64,000 nt of DNA from Streptomyces griseoviridis (GTDB taxonomy: Bacteria; Actinomycetota; Actinomycetes; Streptomycetales; Streptomycetaceae): the NCBI GenBank assembly GCA_014649155.1, contig BMSM01000026.1, positions 1-64,000 on the forward strand, read 5' to 3'. Below are positions 25,952-36,400 of this stretch, one piece after another. Within the stretch, counting starts at the first letter, position 1. The number at the start of each line of letters is the position of its first letter. The translations under genes were made by a program, and so were the position numbers. Below the pieces are notes generated by a model that made no database searches, had not been told where the DNA came from, and was given only the letters and a program-made list of their open reading frames with translations.

Positions 25952-26128
25952 GGCCCCGATTATCGGCGCCGGGCACGGGCGTCCCGGCGGGCGGGGACGC
26001 GGGGCGGGGGCGCCGGCGGCGCGGAAGTGGCGCACACCACACCGGGGCCCGGGACGGGTGAGAGCTGGGCCACGTGAGGCGCGCGGGGACTCGCGTACTC
26101 TGACGAGCCACTTCTGGGAGGTACGCAC

Positions 26129-27724
26129 ATGTCCGGGACGACCGCGGCCGCCGCCCCGCCGCGCCGTCGGGCCGCCGGGGCCGGGGCCAACCGCTGGGCG
26201 GTCCTGGTCGTCCTCTGTGTCAGCCTGCTGCTCGTGGCCCTCGACGCCACCGTGCTGCACGTGGCGGTCCCCGCCGTCACCGAGGACCTCAGACCCGGCC
26301 CGATCGAACTGCTCTGGATCGTCGACGTCTACCCGCTCGTCTGCGCCTCGCTGCTGATCCTGTTCGGCACGCTGGGCGACCGGGTGGGCCGCCGGCGCGT
26401 CCTGCTCCTCGGGTACGCCCTGTTCGGCGTCGCCTCCGCCCTCGCGGCCTGCGCCGACAGCGCGCCGGTGCTGATCGCGGCCCGCGCGCTGCTCGGGGCC
26501 GGCGGCGCGATGATCATGCCCGCGACGCTGTCGCTGCTGCGGGAGGTCTTCCCGGACCGGCGGGAGCGGGCGCTGGCGATCGGGGTGTGGAGCGCGGTCG
26601 CGGCGGTGGGCGCGGCGATCGGGCCGCTGCTCGGCGGGTTCCTGCTGGAGCACTTCTGGTGGGGGTCGGTCTTCCTGGTCAACATCCCGCTGATGCTGGC
26701 CGCCCTGCCGGTGGGCCGGCTGCTGCTGCCCGAGTCCAGGGGTGCGGACCAGGGGCCCTGGGACGTGGGCGGGGCGCTGCTGGCGGCGGCCGGACTGTTC
26801 GGGGCGGTGCTGGGCGTCAAGCGGCTCGGCGGCGGGGAGCCGGTGGTCAGCGCGCTGACGGTGGTGCCGCTGCTGGGCGGCGCGGCGCTGCTCACCCTGT
26901 TCGTGCGGCGGCAGCGGGGGCGGGCCCATCCGCTGGTGGACCTCACGATGTTCCGGCGGCCGGCGTTCGTCACATCGGTGGGGTGCATCGTGCTGGCGAT
27001 GCTCGCGCTGGTCGGCCTGGAGCTGATCGCCGCGCAGTACCTGCAACTGGTGCTCGGGCTGTCGCCGCTGGAGACCGGGCTGCGGCTGCTGCCGCTGACC
27101 TTCGCGGCGATGGCGGCGGGTCTCGCGGGGGCGCGGCTGCTGCGGCGGTTCGGGCCGCGCCGGACGGTGTGCTTCGGGTTCTGCCTGACGGCCGGGGCGG
27201 TGCTGCTGCTGACGGGGCTGGGGCGGGCGGACGCGTGGGCGCTGATGCTGGGCGGATTCGTGTTGCTCGGGTTCGGGCTGGAGACCACGCTGTTCGGGGC
27301 GTACGAGTCGATGCTGAGCGAGGCGCCGCCGGAGCAGGCGGGCGGAGCGGCGGCGATCGGGGAGACGTCGTACCAGCTCGGGGCCGGGATCGGGATCGCG
27401 CTGCTCGGCACGGTGATGAACGCGGCGTACGCGCCGGGCCTGGCGCGCGTCGACGGGGTGCCGGCGTGGGCGTCGGCGGCGGCCGGGCGTTCGCTGGGGG
27501 AGGCGTACGAGGTCGCGGCGGGGCTCGGGGGGCCGGGCGGGGCGGCGCTGCGGTCGGCGGCGGCTGGGGCGTACGTGCACGGGCTGCATGTGACGCTGCT
27601 GGTGAGCGCGGGGCTGTTGCTGCTGGGAGCGGGCATGGCACTGCGGTTGCCGCGGGGGATGGGGGGCGGGGCGGTGACGGTGCCTTCCCCCCGGGACGCG
27701 CCGAAGTCCCGCGTCCCGGTCTGA
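26129..27724 (+). CDS. MFS drug exporter, 14-helix (EmrB/QacA-like)
   Basis: 531-aa proton-driven efflux transporter of the DHA2 type with 14 predicted helices. Signatures include LLLVALDATVLHVAVPA (helix 1), FGTLGDRVGRRRVLL (motif A loop) and GVWSAVAAVGAAIGPLLGGFL (antiporter motif C in helix 5). GGGAGG at 26116-26121 is 7 nt before ATG. The last ~40 residues are a basic cytosolic tail. No adjacent regulator is coupled to it, and the substrate is unknown. Confidence 0.88.
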   Translation: MSGTTAAAAPPRRRAAGAGANRWAVLVVLCVSLLLVALDATVLHVAVPAVTEDLRPGPIELLWIVDVYPLVCASLLILFGTLGDRVGRRRVLLLGYALFGVASALAACADSAPVLIAARALLGAGGAMIMPATLSLLREVFPDRRERALAIGVWSAVAAVGAAIGPLLGGFLLEHFWWGSVFLVNIPLMLAALPVGRLLLPESRGADQGPWDVGGALLAAAGLFGAVLGVKRLGGGEPVVSALTVVPLLGGAALLTLFVRRQRGRAHPLVDLTMFRRPAFVTSVGCIVLAMLALVGLELIAAQYLQLVLGLSPLETGLRLLPLTFAAMAAGLAGARLLRRFGPRRTVCFGFCLTAGAVLLLTGLGRADAWALMLGGFVLLGFGLETTLFGAYESMLSEAPPEQAGGAAAIGETSYQLGAGIGIALLGTVMNAAYAPGLARVDGVPAWASAAAGRSLGEAYEVAAGLGGPGGAALRSAAAGAYVHGLHVTLLVSAGLLLLGAGMALRLPRGMGGGAVTVPSPRDAPKSRVPV

Positions 27725-27812
27725 CCGTCTCCTTCACCCACCACGCCCGGGGGCGGGGGCGGGGGACTCTGGACGTGGGGCGCAGCGCGTCGTAACGTCG
27801 GCCGGGAGCCGT

Positions 27813-27829
27813 AACTAGCAGTGCTAGTT
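27813..27829 (+). promoter_or_regulatory. Palindromic operator upstream of acyl-CoA dehydrogenase
   Basis: AACTAGCA-G-TGCTAGTT is a perfect inverted repeat with 8-nt arms, ending 24 nt before the ATG at 27854. Position and symmetry suit a TetR- or MarR-type repressor. The regulator is not identifiable in the window. Confidence 0.55.
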
Positions 27830-27853
27830 TTGACGTCCCCGGGAAGGTGCCCC

Positions 27854-29029
27854 ATGCCCGCGTCCTTCGACCCCGCCGACCCCCTCGGCATCGACGACCT
27901 GCTCGACCCGGACGACCTCGCGGTCCGCGACACCGTACGGGCCTGGGCCGCCGACCGGGTCCTGCCGTACGTCGCCGACTGGTACGAGCAGGGGGAGCTG
28001 CCCGGCGTCCGGGACCTCGCCCGGGAGCTGGGCGGCATCGGCGCGCTCGGGATGTCGCTCACCGGATACGGGTGCGCGGGCGCGAGCGCCGTGCAGTACG
28101 GACTGGCCTGTCTGGAGCTGGAGGCGGCCGACTCCGGCATCCGGTCCCTGGTCTCCGTGCAGGGCTCCCTCGCGATGTACGCCCTCCACCGGTTCGGCAG
28201 CGAGGAGCAGAAGCGGGAGTGGCTGCCCCGCATGGCCGCCGGCGAGGTCATCGGCTGCTTCGGGCTGACCGAGCCCGACCACGGCTCCGACCCCGCCGGG
28301 ATGCGGACGTACGCCGAGCGCGACGGCACGGACTGGGTGCTGAACGGCCGCAAGATGTGGATCACCAACGGGTCGGTCGCCGGAGTCGCCGTCGTGTGGG
28401 CGCGGACCGACGAGGGCATCCGGGGGTTCGTCGTCCCGACCGACCGCCCCGGCTTCTCGGCGCCCGAGATCAAGCACAAGTGGTCGCTGCGGGCCTCCGT
28501 CACCAGCGAACTCGTCCTGGACGACGTACGGCTGCCCGCCGACGCGGTGCTGCCGGAGGTCACGGGCCTGCGCGGCCCGCTGAGCTGCCTCACCCACGCC
28601 CGGTACGGGATCGTCTGGGGCGCCATGGGCGCGGCGCGCGCCTGCTTCGAGACGGCGGTGGAGTACGCGCGGACGCGCGAGCAGTTCGGGCGGCCCATCG
28701 GCGGCTTCCAGCTCACCCAGGCCAAGCTCGCCGACATGGCGGTCGAGCTGCACAAGGGGATTCTGCTCGCCCATCATCTGGGGCGGCGCATGGACGCGGG
28801 GCGGCTCCGCCCCGAGCAGGTCAGCTTCGGCAAGCTGAACAACGTGCGGGAGGCGATCGAGATCTGCCGTACGGCGCGGACGGTCCTCGGCGCCAACGGG
28901 ATCTCCCTGGAGTACCCGGTGATGCGGCACGCGACGAACCTGGAGTCGGTGCTCACCTACGAGGGCACCGTCGAGATGCACCAGCTCGTGCTGGGCAAGG
29001 CGCTCACCGGAATCGACGCGTTCCGGTAG
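27854..29029 (+). CDS. Acyl-CoA dehydrogenase, glutaryl-CoA dehydrogenase-like
   Basis: 391-aa flavoprotein of the acyl-CoA dehydrogenase family. It resembles glutaryl-CoA dehydrogenase most closely: SVQGSLAMYALHRFGSEEQK, CFGLTEPDHGSD and, near the C-terminus, LTYEGTVEMHQLVLGKALTG, where the Glu is the catalytic base. Glutaryl-CoA dehydrogenase oxidises and decarboxylates glutaryl-CoA to crotonyl-CoA in lysine/tryptophan breakdown. GGAAGG lies 6-7 nt before ATG. Another short-chain substrate remains possible. Probably regulated through the palindrome at 27813-27829. Confidence 0.88.
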   Translation: MPASFDPADPLGIDDLLDPDDLAVRDTVRAWAADRVLPYVADWYEQGELPGVRDLARELGGIGALGMSLTGYGCAGASAVQYGLACLELEAADSGIRSLVSVQGSLAMYALHRFGSEEQKREWLPRMAAGEVIGCFGLTEPDHGSDPAGMRTYAERDGTDWVLNGRKMWITNGSVAGVAVVWARTDEGIRGFVVPTDRPGFSAPEIKHKWSLRASVTSELVLDDVRLPADAVLPEVTGLRGPLSCLTHARYGIVWGAMGAARACFETAVEYARTREQFGRPIGGFQLTQAKLADMAVELHKGILLAHHLGRRMDAGRLRPEQVSFGKLNNVREAIEICRTARTVLGANGISLEYPVMRHATNLESVLTYEGTVEMHQLVLGKALTGIDAFR

Positions 29030-29068
29030 CACCCGCGGGTGAGGCGGGCCGGCGGGGGCGGCCCGGCC

Positions 29069-29506
29069 TCAGCTCTGGTTGAAGAACCCGTCCGTGCGGT
29101 GCGCGGCGGGTTCGCCGTTGATGACCTGGGTGTCGGCCGGGCTCAGCAGGAACACCCGGCTGGAGACCCGCTCGATCGAACCGCGCAGCCCGAAGATCAG
29201 CCCGGCGGCGAAGTCGACCACGCGCTTGGCGTCGCCGGCCTCCATGGCCGTCAGGTTCATGATGACCGGGACGCCGTCCCGGAACAGCTCGCCGATGGCG
29301 CGGGCGTCCCGGAAGCTGTCCGGGGTGACCGTGCCGATGCGCCGGCCCCTCTCCTCGGCCGTGTCCGAGGCGACCTTCACCCGAGGGTCCGTGACCCAGG
29401 CGTCCCCGGGGTCGTTGCCCTCGGAGTAGTCGTCGTCGTAGTAGCGCTCGTCTTCGTTGTCGTCGACGAGGCCGAGCCACGCACTCGCCTTGCGTACCGA
29501 TCCCAT
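29069..29506 (-). CDS. sflA: SepF-like cell-division protein
   Basis: 145-aa SepF-family protein. It starts MGSVRKASAWLGLV, a probable membrane-targeting helix, followed by an acidic Tyr/Asp-rich linker. The SepF core (residues ~75-135) contains GVPVIMNLTAMEAGDAKRVVDFAAG and SRVFLLSP. AGGAGG lies close upstream of ATG 29506. S. coelicolor has two such paralogues besides SepF; I assign sflA because, from memory, SflA is encoded by SCO1749 in this neighbourhood. The protein would modulate FtsZ/DivIVA placement at the membrane. Confidence 0.85.
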   Translation of the reverse strand: MGSVRKASAWLGLVDDNEDERYYDDDYSEGNDPGDAWVTDPRVKVASDTAEERGRRIGTVTPDSFRDARAIGELFRDGVPVIMNLTAMEAGDAKRVVDFAAGLIFGLRGSIERVSSRVFLLSPADTQVINGEPAAHRTDGFFNQS

Positions 29507-30093
29507 GGACGCCTCCTCTCAAGCGGTCTTCCGTTCTTTCCGCATCCCTATGGTCATCCATGATGCGGACGTCGCGCCAAGTGGATAGACGCCGCGCGGG
29601 GGGTTTGTGACGGTACTGGTGCACAGCAGATCCGTCGAGAGTCCATGTGTCCCAAGGGCCGTTTCCCAAACGGCTGCTGACCGGGAATGAAATATGACTC
29701 TTCCTGGCGGACGGGTGAGGAGCCGGGCGTACGGGTGAATCCGGCGGCCGGCGCGGTGCCGTGCGCGGCGTACGGACCGGGAGGGCGTATGGCGGGCCGA
29801 GGTCCCGGTGCTGACGCGGAATCAGGGGCGGCCGTGCGGGCCGTGCGCGGGATTCGCGGACGCGACCGGTGGGGGCGGGACGGTCGTGGCGTCGCGGGAA
29901 ACGCCGGTCGTATGAGTGGTGACGGCCGAAAGGCACCCTTGCGCCGACCGTTCGTTCGGCCGAATACTCCCACTCAGCGCTTGTCAGGGGCACGATCGTT
30001 TCCGGAATCCGGACACCCGGGCCCCCGGCTGCGCCTCACGGGTCCGGCAACCCCACGACCGGGCCCCCGACTTCCCCCGTGGAGGAACGAAAA
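29507..30093. other. Intergenic region between sflA and S1 protease
   Basis: 587 bp holding the divergent promoters of sflA and the protease. Frames across it are Arg/Pro/Gly-rich and without domain features. GGAGG at 30081-30085 is the protease ribosome site. No operator with clear symmetry was found. Confidence 0.45.
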
Positions 30094-30999
30094 GTGAGGA
30101 TCAAGCGCACCACCCCCCGCAGCGGTGTCACGAGACGTACCCGGCTGATCGCCGTCTCCACCGGTCTCGTCGCCGCCGCCGCGATCGCGGTCCCCAGTGC
30201 GACCGCCGCCGACACCCCCACCACCTTCAGCTCCGCCGAGCTCAAGAGCGCGAGCGCCTCGGTGCTGAAGGCCGACGTCCCGGGCACCGCCTGGGCCGTC
30301 GACAGCAAGTCCGGCAAGGTCCTGGTCACCATCGACGAGACGGTGTCCCAGGCCGAGATCGCCAAGATCAAGCAGCAGGCCGGTGACAAGGCCGGCGCGC
30401 TCACGATCAAGCGCACCAACGGCACGTTCAACAAGCTGATCCAGGGCGGTGACGCCATCTACGCGAGCAGCTGGCGCTGCTCCCTCGGCTTCAACGTGCA
30501 GGACAGCAGCGGTACCCAGTACTTCCTGACCGCCGGGCACTGCACCGACGGCGCGGGCACCTGGTACTCCAACTCCGCGCGCACCACCGCCATCGGCACC
30601 ACCACCGGCTCCAGCTTCCCGACCAACGACTACGGGATTGTGCGGTACACCGGGTCCGTGGCCCGGCCCGGCACCGCGAACGGCGTGGACATCACCAGCG
30701 CCGGCACCCCGAGCGTGGGCGCCACCGTCATCCGTGACGGTTCCACCACCGGCACCCACAGCGGCCGGGTCACCGCACTGAACGCCACCGTGAACTACGG
30801 CAGCGGCGACATCGTCTACGGCCTCATCCAGACCACGGTCTGCGCCGAGCCCGGCGACTCCGGCGGCTCGCTCTACGGCAGCAACGGCACCGCCTACGGT
30901 CTGACCTCCGGCGGCAGCGGTAACTGCACGTCCGGCGGCACGACCTTCTTCCAGCCGGTCACCGAGGCCCTCAGCGCCTACGGCGTCAGCGTCTACTGA
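30094..30999 (+). CDS. Secreted S1E serine protease (streptogrisin-like), preproenzyme
   Basis: 301-aa preproprotein. A basic signal peptide ends near residue 39 (SATAAD). A short prodomain at ~40-116 acts as folding chaperone (alpha-lytic-protease type). The mature enzyme begins near residue 118 (GGDAIYASSWRCSLGFNV) and resembles S. griseus proteases A/B. The triad is His149 (TAGHC), Asp179 (NDYG) and Ser256 (GDSGGS), with paired Cys as in streptogrisins. GGAGG is 8 nt before GTG 30094. The chymotrypsin-like S1 pocket suggests preference for large hydrophobic residues. Monocistronic, ending at a strong hairpin. Confidence 0.94.
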   Translation: MRIKRTTPRSGVTRRTRLIAVSTGLVAAAAIAVPSATAADTPTTFSSAELKSASASVLKADVPGTAWAVDSKSGKVLVTIDETVSQAEIAKIKQQAGDKAGALTIKRTNGTFNKLIQGGDAIYASSWRCSLGFNVQDSSGTQYFLTAGHCTDGAGTWYSNSARTTAIGTTTGSSFPTNDYGIVRYTGSVARPGTANGVDITSAGTPSVGATVIRDGSTTGTHSGRVTALNATVNYGSGDIVYGLIQTTVCAEPGDSGGSLYGSNGTAYGLTSGGSGNCTSGGTTFFQPVTEALSAYGVSVY

Positions 31000-31061
31000 C
31001 CGGTCCGCTCCATCCGCACCCCCCACACGCATCGCTGACGAGGCCGCAGCCAGCGGCACGA

Positions 31062-31097
31062 CGAGCCCCCGCCCGGCACCCGCCGGGCGGGGGCTCG
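31062..31097 (+). terminator. Terminator after S1 protease
   Basis: 16-bp perfect arms (31062-31077 and 31082-31097) with a 4-nt loop, 63 nt after the protease stop, followed by CTTCTGT. Confidence 0.75.
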
Positions 31098-31470
31098 CTT
31101 CTGTGCGGAGTGAGGAGGTCTCCCGCGTCCGTACGGAACGAGGGGCGGGGCGGGCGGACGGGAGCGGACACCGGGCGGGCCGTCCACCGCGCGTAGACGC
31201 ACGGATCGGCGCCGGAGCGCAAGAGCGGGAATCCGGACAGGACTAGACCTCGCTCCGGGGTGAGGGACGCGGCACGCGGTGGGGCCGCTCCGTGTACCTG
31301 CCCGGCCGGGACGTGAGCGATCGCGAACGGTGGAGGCCGTGTGCGCACGTCTTGAGGTCGACCTTGTGTGCGCGCTGGGCCGTTCGGAAGAGCGGACGCC
31401 CGTCAACCGGCCTTCCGGCCCCCGCGGACCCCATGACCGCACGGGCCGTCCCCCCGTAGGAGGACATGGG
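31098..31470 (+). other. Intergenic region upstream of protease remnant
   Basis: No supported gene. It would hold the promoter of the broken protease at 31471. AGGAGG at 31458-31463 shows that a functional translation start once existed. Confidence 0.4.
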
Positions 31471-32127
31471 TTGAAGCGCCGACGCATATCCCGGCGACGG
31501 ACGGCTCTGGCGGGCGCGGGCGTCGGCGCGCTGGTCGCCACGGCCCTCACCTTCCGGAGTGCGAACGCCGGCGAGAGTCCGGCGTCCCCGGCTCCCAAGT
31601 CCCTGTCGGCCCCCGCGGCCGGACGGCTCGCCACCGCCCTGCTCGGCGAACTCGGCACCGGCGCGGCCGGCACCCACTACGACGCGCGGAACAAGAACCT
31701 GGTGGTCAACGTCCTCGACGAGACCGCCGCGCGGAGCGTCGAGAAGGCCGGCGCCACGGCGGGAATCGTCGAGAACCCGCTCGCCGACCTGAAGCGCGCC
31801 CGCGCCGCCCTCCGGCGGGACGCGGCCCTCCCGGGCACCTCCTGGGTGACCGGCCCGACCGCCGACAAGGTCGTCGTCACCGCCGACCGCACTCCGGCAC
31901 GGTCACCGGCCTCGACGCCACCGTGAACTGAGGCAACGGCGTCATCGTCGACGGCCTCATCCGGACCGATGTCCGCGCCGGGCCCGGCGACAGCGGAGGC
32001 TCCCTCTTCGCCGGCGGCAGCGCGGTCGGTCTCACCTCCGGCGGCAGCGGTGACCGCGCCTCGGGCGGGGAGACCTTCTTCCAGCCGGTGACGGAGGCGC
32101 TGTCGGCCCACCGGGACGGAGATCGGC
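31471..32127 (+). pseudogene. S1 serine protease remnant with internal deletion
   Basis: Begins like a streptogrisin preproprotein at TTG 31471 (AGGAGG 7 nt upstream; signal peptide and prodomain to ADKVVVTADRT). At about 31888-31894 it jumps, out of frame, to the region equivalent to residue 222 of the intact neighbour (HSGTVTGLDATVN). The stretch carrying catalytic His and Asp is absent (about 140 residues). A TGA at 31929-31931 replaces the Tyr codon. Beyond it GDSGGS, LTSGGSG and ETFFQPVTEALSA are still readable, but the natural stop is lost. It is not a functional protease. Confidence 0.85.
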
Positions 32128-32197
32128 TGACCCGCAGGCCCCGGTGGAGTCCCGCCGCGCGCGCGAGGGGCGGGACTCCCGCGCGGGTACGGGGTGG

Positions 32198-33256
32198 TCA
32201 GCCCGCCCGCGCCGGCAGTTCCGCCTCCTGCCGCCGTTGGCGCCGCGCCGACGCCAGCAGCGTGATCACCGTCCCGGCCACCGCCCACGCCCACAGCACC
32301 AGCAGCGGAACGGTCAGGGCGTTGCTCTTGAAGTACGCCACCGAACGGGCCGCCCAGGTCCCCGCGCCCGGCGGCAGCGCCGGGCCGATCGCCTTCCAGA
32401 ACGGCGGCAGCATCGGCAGCGGGAAGGCGCCGCCCGCGCTCGGGTTGCCCGCGATCACCACCAGCAGGATCGCGAGCCCGATGCCGACCACCCCGAAGAG
32501 CCCCTGGAGGGCGAGGGTGGCGGCGCCCACGGCGAAGGTGATCAGCGCACCCAGTCCCCACAGGTCGACCACGCTGCCGGGCAGCGCGCCCAGCACCGGC
32601 CCGACGATCACCGCGCCGCCGAGCCCGCCGACGATCGCGACCAGCGCCATCACGATCAGCCGGATCGCCGCGCGGCGCGGGTCGGCGGGGCGGGCGCCGG
32701 CGCTGATCGCGAGGATCGAGGCGCACAGGTAGCCGCCGACGCACCAGCCGACGACCAGGTAGAAGGAGGACAGTCCGTCGAAGTCACGGGCGGAGGCCGG
32801 TGCCACGTCGACGGTCCGTACCGTCCGCCGCTCGGCCCCCTCGAGCCCGGTGACGAGACCCTCCAGGGTGGTGGCGAGGGCCGTGCCGCCGCCGGAGGCG
32901 ACCAGCAGGGTGTCCCGGCCGCCGCGCGCGTCCACGATCAGGGCGCCGTCGATCTCCCGGTCCAGGATCTGGCGCCGGGCGCCCGCCTCGTCGGCCACCG
33001 CGCGCGGGTCCAGCGGTCCGCCCGGCAGCCGCTCCAGCCGGGCCACCGTCTGCCCGGCCGCCGCGTCGGGCGCGACCACCCCGAAGGGCACGTCCCTCGG
33101 CTCCGGGTGGTGCAGCGCCCCGACGTAGGAGGCGATGAAGAGCAGCTGGAGCGCGATCACGCCGAGCACGAGCAGGGTGGCCCGCAGGCTGACGGCGTCC
33201 CTCACCTCGTCGCGGAACGAGCCGTTCCGGGTGCTGCTCCCTGAGGTGTGTGACAT
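32198..33256 (-). CDS. ABC-2/YhgE-like membrane protein (DUF3533-like)
   Basis: 352-aa membrane protein with a hydrophobic helix near residues 27-47, a ~130-residue extracytoplasmic domain (VPFGVVAPDAAAGQTVARLE, IDGALIVDARGG) and then five to six helices. This layout is that of YhgE/DUF3533-type proteins related to ABC-2 permeases. No ATPase is adjacent. Start at ATG 33256 has a weak ribosome site. Divergent from dnaE2 over about 150 nt, so the LexA box there might affect both. Confidence 0.75.
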   Translation of the reverse strand: MSHTSGSSTRNGSFRDEVRDAVSLRATLLVLGVIALQLLFIASYVGALHHPEPRDVPFGVVAPDAAAGQTVARLERLPGGPLDPRAVADEAGARRQILDREIDGALIVDARGGRDTLLVASGGGTALATTLEGLVTGLEGAERRTVRTVDVAPASARDFDGLSSFYLVVGWCVGGYLCASILAISAGARPADPRRAAIRLIVMALVAIVGGLGGAVIVGPVLGALPGSVVDLWGLGALITFAVGAATLALQGLFGVVGIGLAILLVVIAGNPSAGGAFPLPMLPPFWKAIGPALPPGAGTWAARSVAYFKSNALTVPLLVLWAWAVAGTVITLLASARRQRRQEAELPARAG

Positions 33257-33357
33257 GTCCCCACCGTCCCGGCCGGAGGGCGTTCCCGCAGGTGGGAGGG
33301 GTCCGAACGGATGTCGTACACACATTCGAAGATGGAGGTATGGTGGGGTGAGATGGT

Positions 33358-33373
33358 TGGAACAGGCGTTCGA
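33358..33373 (+). promoter_or_regulatory. LexA (SOS) box upstream of dnaE2
   Basis: TGGAAC-AGGC-GTTCGA differs by one base from the actinobacterial SOS box TCGAAC-N4-GTTCGA. It lies 36 nt before the dnaE2 GTG, so LexA binding would block transcription until DNA damage. Confidence 0.75.
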
Positions 33374-33408
33374 TAGGGCGTCGCGGGTCACGAAGGCGGG
33401 AGGTGCGC

Positions 33409-36400
33409 GTGCCGGATTTCACGCATCTGCGCGCCGTCTCCGGGTTCTCCCTGCGGTACGGCGCCTCCCACCCGGAGCGGCTGGCCGAGCGCGCCGCCGA
33501 GCGGGGCATGGACGCCCTCGCCCTCACCGACCGCGACAGCCTCGCGGGCGCCGTCCGCTTCGCCAAGGCGTGCGCGAAGGCCGGCATCCGTCCGCTGTTC
33601 GGCGCGGACCTGGCGGTGGCGCCGCCCGTCGGCGGGCCGGACCGCGACGCCACCTCCGTGCGCCGTGACCGGCGCCGCGTCCCCGTGCGCGGCGGCGCCT
33701 TCGTCGACGAGTCGGCCCCCCGCGTCACCTTCCTCGCCCGGGACGGCGCCCGTGGCTGGGCCGGTCTGTGCGCGCTGGTCTCCGCCGCCCACCGGAACCC
33801 CGAGACCCCCCTGCTGACCTGGCCCGACAACCACGCCGACGGCCTCACCGTGCTGCTCGGCCCCGATTCCGACGTCGGCCGCGCCCTCACCGCGGGCCGC
33901 CCCGACCGCGCGGCGCGGCTGCTCGCGCCCTGGCGTGAGGTGTACGGCGACGCCCTGCGCCTTGAGGCCGTCTGGCACGGCCGTACCGGCACCGGACCCG
34001 GCTCCCTGCGGCTGGCCGCGCGTACCGTCGGCTTCGCCGCCGAGCAGCGCGTACGGCCCGTGCTGACCAACGCCGTGCGGTACGCCGACCCCGGCCAGGG
34101 CCCGGTCGCCGACGTGCTGGACGCCGCCCGCCGCCTGGTCCCGGTCGACCCCGCCGGGGAACTGGACTCCGGCGAGGCCTGGCTCAAGGACGCCGCCGCC
34201 ATGGCCGGCGCCGCCGAGCGGATCGTCGAGGCCGCGGGCTTCCGGCGGGACACCGCGCACCGCCTGCTGGAGCAGACCCGGGCGACCGCCGCGGAGTGCC
34301 TGGTCGACCCCGAGGACGACCTCGGCATGGGCACCGTCCACTTCCCCGAACCGCACCTCGTCGGCGCCGGCCGCCGCACCGCCCAGCGGGCCCTCGCCTC
34401 GCGGGCGGCGGCGGGGATGGTGCGACGCGGCTACGACCGCAGGCGCGCGTACTGGGAGCGGATGCACCAGGAACTGGACATCATCGCCCACCACGGCTTC
34501 GCCTCGTACTTCCTGACGGTCGCGCAGGTCGTGGACGACGTAAGGGACATGGGCATCCGGGTCACGGCGCGCGGCTCCGGCGCCGGCTCCCTCGTCAACC
34601 ACCTCCTCGGCATCGCGCACGCCGACCCCGTCGAGCACGGGCTGCTGATGGAGCGCTTCCTGTCCAAGGAGCGGGTCGTGCTGCCCGACATCGACATCGA
34701 CGTGGAGTCCGCGCGGCGCCTGGAGGTCTACCGGGCGATCATCGGCCGGTTCGGCACCGAGCGGGTCGCGACGGTCGCCATGCCGGAGACCTACCGGGTG
34801 CGGCACGCGATCCGGGACGTGGGCGCCGCGCTGTCCATGGACCCCGCCGAGATCGACCGGGTCGCCAAGTCCTTCCCGCACATCCGCGCCCGCGACGCCC
34901 GCGCGGCCCTCGCCGAACTCCCCGAGCTGAAGGAACTGGCGGGCCGCGCGCAGGAGTACGGCCGGCTCTGGGAACTGGTCGAGGGCCTGGACGCCCTCCC
35001 GCGCGGCATCGCCATGCACCCCTGCGGCGTGCTGCTCTCCGACGCCTCCCTGCTCTCCCGTACGCCGGTCATGCCGACCAGCGGCGAGGGGTTCCCGATG
35101 GCCCAGTTCGACAAGGACGACGTGGAGGACCTCGGGCTGCTCAAGCTGGACGTGCTGGGCGTGCGGATGCAGTCGGCGATGGCGCACGCGGTCGCCGAGG
35201 TGGAGCGGGCCTCGGGCACCCGGGTCGACCTGGACGCCGTACCGGACGGCGATCCGGCGACGTACGCGCTGATCCGGTCCACCGAGACGCTGGGCTGCTT
35301 CCAGATCGAGTCGCCGGGCCAGCGGGACCTGGTGGGGCGCCTCCAGCCGTCGGTCTTCCACGACCTGGTGGTCGACATCTCCCTCTTCCGGCCCGGACCG
35401 GTCGCCGCCGACATGGTGCGGCCGTTCATCGAGGCCCGGCACGGGCGGGCGCCGGTGCGCTACCCGCACCCGGACCTGGCGGAAACGCTGGAGAGCACGT
35501 ACGGGGTCGTCGTCTTCCACGAGCAGGTCATCGACATCATCGCGGTCCTGACCGGCTGTGGACGCGGCGAGGCCGACCGGGTGCGGCGCGGGCTGTCCGA
35601 CCCCGAGTCGCAGGGGCGGATCAGGGCGTGGTTCGCGCAGCACGCGGCGGCCAACGGGTACGACGCGGAGACCATCGGGCGGACCTGGGAGATCGTCGAG
35701 GCGTTCGGGTCCTACGGCTTCTGCAAGGCGCACGCCGTCGCCTTCGCGGTGCCCACGTACCAGTCGGCCTGGCTGAAGGCCCACCACCCGGCCGCCTTCT
35801 ACGCCGGACTGCTCACCCACGACCCCGGCATGTACCCCAAGCGGCTGCTGCTGGCGGACGCGCGGCGGCGCGGGGTGCCGATCCTGCCGCTGGACGTGAA
35901 CACGTCGGGGGCCGCCCATCGGATCGAACTGGTGTCTGAATCACAGGGGCGGCGGGTCTGGGGGCTCCGGCTGGCGCTGCTGGACGTGCACGGCATCACC
36001 GAGGCCGAGGCGGAGCGGATCGCCGCCGGACAGCCGTACGCCTCCCTGCTCGACTTCTGGGACCGCGCCCGCCCCAGCCGCCCGCTCGCCTCACGTCTCG
36101 CCCAGGTCGGCGCGCTGGACGCGTTCGGCGCCAACCGCCGCGACCTCCAGCTGCACCTGACCGAGCTGCACCGGGGCGCCCGGGGCGGGCGCGGCGAGCA
36201 GCTCCCGCTGTCCGGCGGCCGGAGGACGGCGCCGGCCGGGCTGCCCGACCTCACCCCGGCGGAGAAGCTCAGCGCCGAGCTGGGCGTGCTGTCGATGGAC
36301 ACCTCGCGCCATCTGATGGACGACCACCGGGAGTTCCTGCGCGAGCTGGGCGTGGTCTCGGCCAAGCGGCTGCGCGAGGCCCGCAACGGGGAGACGGTGC

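Noticed and set aside
24758..27589. Apparent 943-aa minus-strand protein reaching through the MFS gene
   Set aside because: Only the part from 25951 has membrane helices and PIG-V-like motifs; the rest is Arg/Pro/Gln-rich antisense of the MFS transporter.
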